Positions 56,301 through 64,000 of a DNA stretch of 64,000 nucleotides are shown in pieces. The notes beneath the pieces were generated by a model. It saw only the letters and a list, made by a program, of their open reading frames with translations, had not been told where the DNA came from and ran no database searches. The number at the start of each line of letters is the position of its first letter. Position 1 is the first letter of the stretch. This stretch comes from Ananas comosus (Eukaryota > Streptophyta > Magnoliopsida > Poales > Bromeliaceae). The stretch is taken from positions 6,991,486-7,055,485 of the forward strand of contig NC_033633.1 in assembly GCF_001540865.1 (NCBI RefSeq), given 5' to 3'. A program made the translations under genes and the position numbers.

Positions 56301-58871
56301 AATCCACTTCGGCGCTCAATTTCGTACATAAGCGAGCAACATGCCGCTAGGACAACTCCCGAGTGCCGGCTTGTGGGGCGCGACCCTTACAAGCATGTGC
56401 GAATGAGCACAATGGCATGCAAGCATAATTCACAGTATAGGGTTCACAAATTCATCATGTCTCTAACATGGAATCTCAACTCGACACAAGGTCGACACTG
56501 TAACACTGAGTCATAATTCACTATCATCTATTTGGTGACATGTTACTATCCATAGTTAGTATGACTTAACAAGTATATGTTTTACATCATAATGGTGATT
56601 CTATCAGGCTATACCTGCACACTCACCCAAAGTCCTCTCACTACTTCTTATACATAAGGAAAGTGGTTTACTAAGGTCATATCCAATGACTCACTCTAGT
56701 GTTCATGTAACTCATGGCACACATACTATAATTCCATATGAACCTCTACTACCTGGAGTAAACAAATATCAGGCAAGTATTTCTACTTGACTACATAGGT
56801 ATATTCTTATGTCCAATTCTAGTTATCTAACTAGATTGTGTTGCTAGTATAACATTCGGGTGATGTTATAATGTCCAGTTCTAGTTACTTGACTAGACTA
56901 TATATATATAGGGATATGAAATTCATGCTATCTCTATTCTGTGAAAGCAATAATCAACTTGTCACTACAAGTATGCGAAACATTCTTTACTATACTCTTA
57001 ACATGATATTCACGTAAACATATGAGTAAGTAACATCACTACACATGCTAAGATAAGAGTTCTGTTATTCTGTCTATAACATGAAGTTACATGAATTCAA
57101 CTCACAGATAACCCTTGCAAGACATCATTCACTTAGTTATACATCTGAACTAAGTGTCGTAACCATAACTTTTTATCCATTCATTCCTAAATGATATCTT
57201 GCTGAACTTGACTACACAAGTATACTAATATTATATCATGCATGTTAAACAGGCAAGGGATCTATATATGCATGCTATTTCATAGTTTTCCCCTACTACG
57301 TAGAGGTTTCCTTTTATCCAATATTGTATGCATATGAATGCAGCCCCAATTCATCCAGATGAGCATGTATTTACATGAGTATGTAACAATTGCAGTTCCA
57401 TAATGTCTAAGAAGACATAGAGGGAATTCACCCATTTCAGGAAGGTCCGACCTACCATATCGTTGTCGATCCTCGTCGCTCCCATGAGTGAAGATATTCT
57501 TTAGCTTCCAATAGCAAGAATACTAGTTTAGGATTCCTACTAGAACCTTACTTCAAATCAGGTTGAAGCACCTCAAACTAGCCTTTAAATATCACCAAGA
57601 CTCCGCTTAAGATGATCCGAAGCCTTCAAATACTCCTAACAATCAATTCAAAGTCAGCAAGAAGCTTAACTCATATTCTGCATCATAACTCACATAATCC
57701 TCTCATTTAGGTAAATTCTTACCTAAGGTAGTGCTATAGCTTGAATCCCTATTTCGGCTCAGGTTGGAGCACCAAATCCAACCTTTAAAAGCTTCCAAAT
57801 CTTAGCCAAAGAGCTCAAGTAGTCCGCTACGAACCTGCTGCGAGTTAACCTTAAAAACTGCTTCAACATTACAATCAACACATCCAAACTATAAGGAGTT
57901 GGATTGCTTACCGTACACAGCTCCAACTCAGGTTGAAGCACACCAAAACCAGCTCACAAGGGTCACTAAATTCAGCTAACAAAGTTCACACAACCTGCTG
58001 TGAACATAAATCACAAACTGCATCACTACCTTCACCAATTCAGCCATTAGAACACTTAACCAGTGAAAAATTAGGCGCTATACATTTCCAAACTTTAATG
58101 TAGGTACTCCCTGAGTTAATCTTGAGAAACACAGCCCAAAATACTCCTTCTATAGCTGCTGTAAGCTTTCTCAAATTAGCTGGCAGCAAGAGCAAAGAAC
58201 AAGCTCAAATTCTCTACTATAGCCTTAAGCTAAAGAAAAGTCGAGTAGCTCACCTCATTACAACCTCAACTTAGCTACCTGCTGTAATAGAGCTACGAAA
58301 TGCCTCCAAAACTCTTCTCTCCACCAATAAATCACAGCTCCAAGGCCTCCCAACCAGCTAACAATCAAAAAGGAAAAGAGACAAGCTCAAATCCCTTGGT
58401 TTCTACTCAAAATTGGAGAAAACCTAGAGAGAGAGTAAGAAAGGTGTTCTTACTCGGTTCCTGGCCTTAAACCTGATAATGATAAGCTGGGAGTCGAGCT
58501 AGGAAGGAGAAGAACAAGGCTGAAGAAGGAAAAGACCAAAACAGCCTTGCTGCCACGCAGTTACTGTGCTGGTACCGGTGCTGAACCATGCTGGTACCGG
58601 TACCCTATACAAAGTGCAGAATCTGCATTTTGCAATGCACTTTTGCTCTTTCGGCCACTTGTTCGCTCAAGTAACTTGCCGAATACCTCTCGACAATCCT
58701 TCGAAAGTTGTAGAATAGTTCCAATTGCTATTCTAACACTCGAACTTCGCAATTTGCTAAAGTTCAGTGTATTATAGGAACATTTAACGGACCTCTGCAA
58801 ACCGTCCATTACCACACTTCGGTCAATTTGACTAAAGTTCGGTATGGCGCATCGAGGATTCGGTACACTAC
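53353..58871 (-). repeat. 3' LTR of gypsy-3, holds a solo LTR
   Basis: It runs from tgttacgacccgacg to cggtacactaca, next to the PPT. Without the nested solo LTR it is about 2.15 kb. It shows the same plan as the other LTRs: hairpin block at 53809-53850, a sense TATA (tttatatg) near 55211, and two TCCGGA palindromes (ggtccggacc) at 55290-55325. Confidence 0.82.
55417..58776 (-). mobile_element. solo LTR (family E) nested in the gypsy-3 LTR
   Basis: 3,360 bp from tgtcacgcccgggac to gttcagtgtattata, with a perfect TSD ggaac (55412-55416, 58777-58781). It has two ggtaccggtacc-type palindromes at 58568-58612 and the hairpin block at 55771-55805. It is similar to 61318-63899 at both ends but about 0.8 kb longer. 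No coding region. Confidence 0.9.
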
Positions 58872-58886
58872 ATCCATCCCCCCTTA
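58872..58886 (-). other. polypurine tract of gypsy-3
   Basis: In sense it reads ttaaggggggatgga, directly before the LTR start tgtagtgtacc. Confidence 0.85.
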
Positions 58887-59854
58887 AAGAAGTTTTGCTT
58901 TCGAAACTTAAAGTCATACCTCAATTAGACTCCGCAAAGAGATAGGGATACTTGTCACGCATCTCACTCTCGAACCCCTAAGTAGCTTCTCGCTCGTTAT
59001 GATTGCTACACTGAACTTTAACATACGGAATCACACGATTCCGTAGCTTCCTCTCCTCATGATCTAGTATACAAAGAGGGAACTCGTACATCATATCCTC
59101 TCGAAGCTTGGGTGGTTCATATTAGAGCACATGCATAGAATTGGAGACATACTTGTGGAGTGTAGATACATGGAATACATTGTGCACTCCCGCAAGTCTA
59201 GGTGGCAACGCTAACTGATTAGCGACAGGGCCAACCCGATCCAAAATCTCATACGGTCCTACATAGCGAGGACTTAACTTCCCTTGCATTCCAAACCGCT
59301 TCACGCCTCGCATTGGGGAGACTTTCAAAAATACCTTATCACCTACTACAAACTCGAGGCTCTTGTGATCGGTGTAGACTTCGCAACGCTCGCCATACAA
59401 GTAATGTCTTCACAACTTGAGAGCGAAGACCGCAGCAGCTAACTCCAGGTCATGAGTGGGATAATTCTTCTCATAACTTTTCAACTGCTGGAAAGCATAA
59501 GCAATAACTTACTCGCGTTGCATCAACACGCACCCAAGACCCAATCGCGAAGCATCGCTATACACCACAAAACTCTCTCCAAGAGTAGGTAAAGCAAGGA
59601 CAGGAGCCGTGGTCAATATCTTCTTTAATTCCTCAAAGCCCTAATCACAATCCTCGCTCCACACAAACTTGACCCCTTTTTGAGTAAGATGCGTTAGTGG
59701 AAGAAAGATTTTAGCAAATCCTTCCACAAACCGTCCATAATAGCCAGCAAGGCCCAAAAAGCTTCTGACCTTAGTAATATTTGTCGGGCGAGGCCAATTC
59801 CTTGTTACCTCCACCTTTTCCAAATCAACAGAAACGCCGTCAGCTGAGATCACA
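58887..59854 (-). pseudogene. gypsy-3 pol remnant: RT tail, RNase H piece, pre-chromodomain
   Basis: RT tail near 59853-59645 ([38 protein letters not shown]), then RNase H to about 59360 ([16 protein letters not shown]). It jumps directly to the pre-chromodomain region ([35 protein letters not shown], 59340-59130). The whole integrase core is deleted at about 59355. The left continuation to about 58920 matches the corresponding gypsy-1 region. Confidence 0.85.
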
Positions 59855-62800
59855 TGTAAGGGAAGTGAATTCTCGAAATCCGAGGATTAGACTTCGTCTG
59901 GAATCGACCAATTGTCGAGGGTATGAGCTTCGGAAAGTCAGGAGGTAATTAAAAGGCATAAAGTGCATTAAGGAAGAGTCCGCGAGAGCAACGGTGCAAA
60001 TCTGCACTGGAGCAGAATTTGCTCTGGGGGACCGGTCCCTGGCAGGGAGGGACCGGTCCCATCAGGCTGGGCTGGCGGGGACCCATGAGGCAACCGGTCT
60101 CTGGTAAGTAAGGACCGGTCCCCGAACGTTAACCCAGCGAGACAAGCCGAAATTTGGCTAAGTCCCGAGAATCCAGCTCTCGGGAACTGGTCTCTCGGAC
60201 AAGGACCGGTCTCCCGAGGACCGGTTCCCGAACGCGAAATCCCCTCTGCCCGAATGGGAGGCCTTTGGGGATCGGTCTCCCCGAGTTGGGACCGGTCCCT
60301 CACTGCGAAAATGCCCAGTGAGAGGCTGTTTAATAGATGGAAAGTTGAGGGGTTTATTTGCAAAACTGCCTATATGAAGGCTTGGGGACCCTTCTCTCCC
60401 TCTCATTGCTCTCTCCCTCTCACACTCTTTAGCTCTCTCTAGAAAGAAAAAGAAGGAGAAGAAGAAGAAAAGGAAGAGAAAGGAGAAGAAGTAGAAGAAG
60501 AAGAAGACAAGGATGAAGATTGTCTTCCTCATTTTCTTCCTCTCTTTGGGTTGAGCTTTGAAGGTAAGCTTTGAGCCCTATAATGGTGGATTCCTTGCAA
60601 TAGGGTTTTATAACTTAGAAATGGTTCGAATGGAACCTATTGACGCTAGGGAGAAGGTTCGAGCTCGAAATTGAGGCTCGCACCACGGATTTCTCCATTG
60701 TTGAGACCTAGGGCTCCGATTTGGGATTTTAGCAAATCTGGGGTTTTGATCTATTTTGATGGGTCGCAAACCTAATTGCTAGGTCCCTGAACGTGTCGGC
60801 GAAGACGGTTCGTCGATCCGTCGAGCGAGTGCGGAGTTATCGCCAAGACGAGTACTTGAGGGTTCGTTTTGCCCTGAGGAGTTGAAGCGACGTGCGAGGG
60901 CCGCGACGTCGAGTTTTCTAGCTTCACGGCGCTACCAAAAAGTGGGGGAGTGCCATCCCAAAGCAGTCGAGCTGCTTTCTATGTCTGAGTACTATTGTCG
61001 ATCAATTACATATTGCAATATAGCATTATAGGGTGTTAAATGTGATTGTACATATCCTTGCATGCTAGCGATAGTTCGGGTTGTGGATACATCGAATGAG
61101 AACTTAGTATGCATGAGTTGAACACTATGAGATAGTTAAACCTATATGTGATGAATATGTCTTTGTGAATAAGAACCTAGTATATTGTAAACTAGTGTAT
61201 CAAGAACTTGTCAAGGGAACGAGTGGCATCTAGTTAACCTTAAACATTGAACGAGTGGCATTAAGTAGTACGAGAGTGGCATGAGAACACTAGTATAGTT
61301 GAGATACTATGTGATTGTGTCACGCCCGGGATATCAGCGGAAGCATATCCGGTACGTGCACAGACCCGCCATACACCTGCAGTATATAAGGCGTCTACAA
61401 GAAACAAGTCGATAGGAGTAAAAAGTCATAAAATAACCCTATCCAGATATCAGAGCATAGTAAAAGTCACCAGACTATCAACAATAGAATAAGGAGCAAC
61501 AATCCAAAATCTCGACTAAAAGAGAAAGTATCAAAACCATAGTGACTGTCCACAAGGTACATATACATCACGGGGTGTACAAAAGAATAGGTACAATGGT
61601 GGTCTCTCTATACATAGGGACATCACCCTCGGTCGTAGCCCGAGTAGCAAGGTGATCGACTAGCATGCTCCTAGCAATGTCTAGCTAGACGCGACTCCCT
61701 TGCCACGATCCCTAGCCTCTCCTGTAGATGGCTCTGTAAAAACAACCACCAAAAGGGCGTGAGAACTATAAACAATAGTTCCCAGTGGGTAAGCCGCCAG
61801 CCTCGGCGAATTACACCACTAGGCTCATGATGTACTAAATGAAAGTGAAAGCAGTAATTGCAGAATATATAATTATGCAATGCTAACAGGTAATGAGCAT
61901 GTAAGCAACATGTAATCATAGTCTCAACAGTAATGAATCAACTGAATAACAGAAGCATAGCATTATGATAAGCATGAACATAAGTATAAATGTGTAAGTA
62001 ACACTATACACTGTAACTGGTAATCATTCATTACTGTCCAATTTCCTTTAGCACTTTCCTTTCATTCACAGGGATCTACTCAAGGTAGTCCAGCTTGCGC
62101 CGCGCCTAATGGCCCCGTGGTAGTATACACTCCCCACGGCAATCCACTTCGGCACCCAATCCCGCACGGGCGAGCAACTGTCGCGTAGGCCAACTCCGGA
62201 GTGCCGGCTTGTAGGGAGCTACCCTCACAAGCGTGTGCGAATGAGCACAATGGCAAGCGAGCAAAATCCATTATCCAACATGTTTCAAACATCATGGCAT
62301 AGTAGGCTATGTTCTACTCTCAATCTATTGATCAGAATTCTTAACATGATAAATATTAGCAGTAACTAGTATCCACTAGATTAATATACATGCAAGAATA
62401 ATGCTAAGTTCACATATGGCATTAGGAACTTTCTATTATTATGGCGTCATCATTATAGTCATAAACATATTCTTGTTCTCGACTTTACAAAAGTATAATT
62501 ATCATGTCCATTAGTTATTCAACTTAACTAAAGATAAACATAAACATAAGCATAAGTACAATTATGCATGAATTCTCTCTACTTCATAGAGGTTCTAATC
62601 AAGGTTATGGCAAAGAAGCTCCACACAACCCTATTGTGACAATATCGCCCAACTATATTAATTCATACATATAGAACATAGGGGAGCTTCACTTGCTCTG
62701 GTTAGGTCAAACCCACCTATTACTAAGCTTCAAATAGTCACAAGAAGTCACAATAATCAGCTCCACAAAGCTCCAACCCTGCTGAACACAAACATCAACA

Positions 62801-64000
62801 CCGTGTCAAAATGACGACCGAAATGTTCGATTTCGGCCTAACTTGCCTTTAGTACCAGGTAATAACTTAAATTTCCTGTTTCGGATCACATTGATACCTC
62901 AACTTAAGCCTCCAATTGCTCTCCAAGGCTAACTGAAGATGATCCAAGGCTCGATTGCAATCTCGCTGCGAACAACGTCAAAATGGCATCAATATAGTCG
63001 ATTATAAGCTGTAATAGTCGAAGTCTTGCAAAAATGGGTCTCTAGCTGAAATTCGCGCTTACCCTTGATTCGAATACTCTTCAAATCAGCTTTCAAAAGT
63101 ACACGTTCAACTCGAAGAGGCTCAAAGACCTGCTGCGACGAAACCATACAAAATTGCGTCAATTACGCGATTAAAACGCGTATAGTTCCGAAATAGCTTG
63201 ATAATTCAAGATCTATCTTTAATCAGTCTTAAGGCAACTTATCCCTGGATTAGAGTGATTAAATTACAGCTGGATTTCTCCTATCTAGCTGCTGGAATTC
63301 TACTCTAACTCAGCTGAAGCAACCACATCGAAACGGCTCAAAATCTAACACTAAAGTATAAACTAAAGAGTAAAATGAGCTAATCCTTTATACCTTGAAG
63401 CAAATCAGTTGCAAACTGCTTTGGGCTGCAGGAACCTCTTCCCTACTGTTCCCCTTTCAGCAAGAGAACACTACTACAGCCCCCCAACCTGCCGGCGCAA
63501 GGAGAAGAAGTCGAAGAAGCCGAAACCACCAAACCATGCTCTCTTGGGCTCCAAATCCTAGAGAGAGAAAGAGAGAGGCTAAGAACCCTAATTCCCTGAG
63601 TTTACAGGTGATAAACATCAGCTGGGTCGAGCTGGGGGAGATAAGGATGGATAGGTAAGGTGAAAAGACCAAAAGAGCCTTGCTGTCCCGCAGCAGCTGA
63701 CTCTGCTGCTTGCTGTACCGGTACACCAATGCAGAAATTGCAGATTTCGCAATAGCAATGCACTTTCTCGTCTCCGGCAATCCGATCACTCTCTAACTTG
63801 TCCCAAAACGTGTCCAAGCCTTTTAGAACATGTAGGATAGTTCCACAACTCATGCCACACACTCGAACTCCGCAATTTGCAAAAGTTCAGTGTATTACAG
63901 ATTGACTATTAGAACACTTGATTCTATATTGCTATCACCCCTGGTTGGTTAGGGTGTTCCCAGTTCATGAGATTGGATCGAGCTCACTTAGCCTGTTTGC
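59855..64000 (+). mobile_element. family B LTR in plus orientation, runs off the window
   Basis: It begins tgtaagggaagtgaattctc, the sense start of the family B LTR as defined by gypsy-2, inserted in gypsy-3 RT. In sense order: palindrome array with seven ACCGGT and two degenerate sites (60028-60300), TATA-like tatatga at 60371, leader ctctctctagaaag at 60432, GA-rich tract, then a possible splice donor ggtaagc at 60560. It is interrupted by the solo LTR 61318-63899. The last 100 bases resume it. Whether it is solo or part of a full element cannot be seen. Confidence 0.8.
61318..63899 (-). mobile_element. solo LTR (family E) nested in the plus-strand LTR
   Basis: 2,582 bp from tgtcacgcccgggat to gttcagtgtattaca, with a perfect TSD gattg (61313-61317, 63900-63904). 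It has one gtaccggtac palindrome at 63716-63725, a cctagagagagaaagag leader at 63557, and the hairpin block at 61757-61795. No coding region. Confidence 0.92.

Larger units (their letters stand above)
53353..59854 (-). mobile_element. gypsy-3: 3' part of a decayed gypsy element
   Basis: The 3' LTR (53353-58871), PPT and a short pol remnant lie on the minus strand. The element is interrupted at 59855 by a plus-strand LTR, and its 5' half is outside the window or lost. The left flank is tcttg (53348-53352); the matching TSD is not visible. Confidence 0.78.

Noticed and set aside
55417..58776. Search for host exons in the long non-coding stretch
   Set aside because: The stretch is bounded by TG...TA ends and a ggaac duplication and aligns in blocks to 61318-63899. 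No exon-like segment was seen.
1..64000. Assigning the species (pineapple, palm or another monocot)
   Set aside because: The repeat families look monocot-like, but nothing in the sequence lets me decide without a database search.

Overview
The window is plant nuclear DNA. Three things show this: spliced exons of a plant-specific E3 ligase family, long-LTR Ty3/gypsy chromoviruses of the Tekay/Del type primed by initiator Met-tRNA, and Tourist-like MITEs plus a TRIM. The GC-rich, proline/histidine-rich first exon fits a monocot, but I cannot name the species.

There is one host gene, a LUL4-like (LOG2-like) RING E3 ubiquitin ligase on the + strand. Exon 1 is 1845-2305, exon 2 is 51352-51856 and exon 3 is 51954-52058. 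The three exons join in frame into a predicted 356-residue protein. The first intron is 49,046 bp, and roughly 90 % of it is transposable elements.

Layout. 1-1844: AT-rich repeats and the 5' flank. 3832-5615: Tourist-like MITE containing a foldback element. 6721-27818: gypsy-1 (minus strand, decayed); its 3' LTR holds a solo LTR (8159-10673), and its 5' LTR holds the younger, one-end-truncated gypsy-2 (18047-23831) and another solo LTR (24188-26599). 27823-42505: copia-1 (plus strand), inserted into the target-site duplication (TSD) of gypsy-1. It carries solo LTR L1 (29202-38219), which contains L2 (30670-36871), which contains L3 (31717-35303), which contains a MITE (33517-34574). About 43462-49560: copia-2, interrupted by a solo LTR (46248-48895) that itself holds a TRIM solo LTR (48552-48704). 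51352-52058: the last two coding exons. Downstream, gypsy-3 (53353-59854, minus) is interrupted by a solo LTR (55417-58776) and cut by a plus-strand LTR (59855 to the window end) that contains one more solo LTR (61318-63899).

Most insertions were bounded by reading TG...CA ends and matching 5-bp TSDs, so the nesting order is well supported. No element looks autonomous. The best candidate for something undescribed lies in the LTRs. Each family carries, just upstream of its TATA box, a cluster of dyad-symmetric sites with an invariant CCGG core. The flanks change symmetrically between families (ACCGGT, TCCGGA, TACCGGTA). A second shared block with a small hairpin recurs in twelve LTRs. I saw no other host gene, no tRNA or rRNA gene and no CRISPR array.
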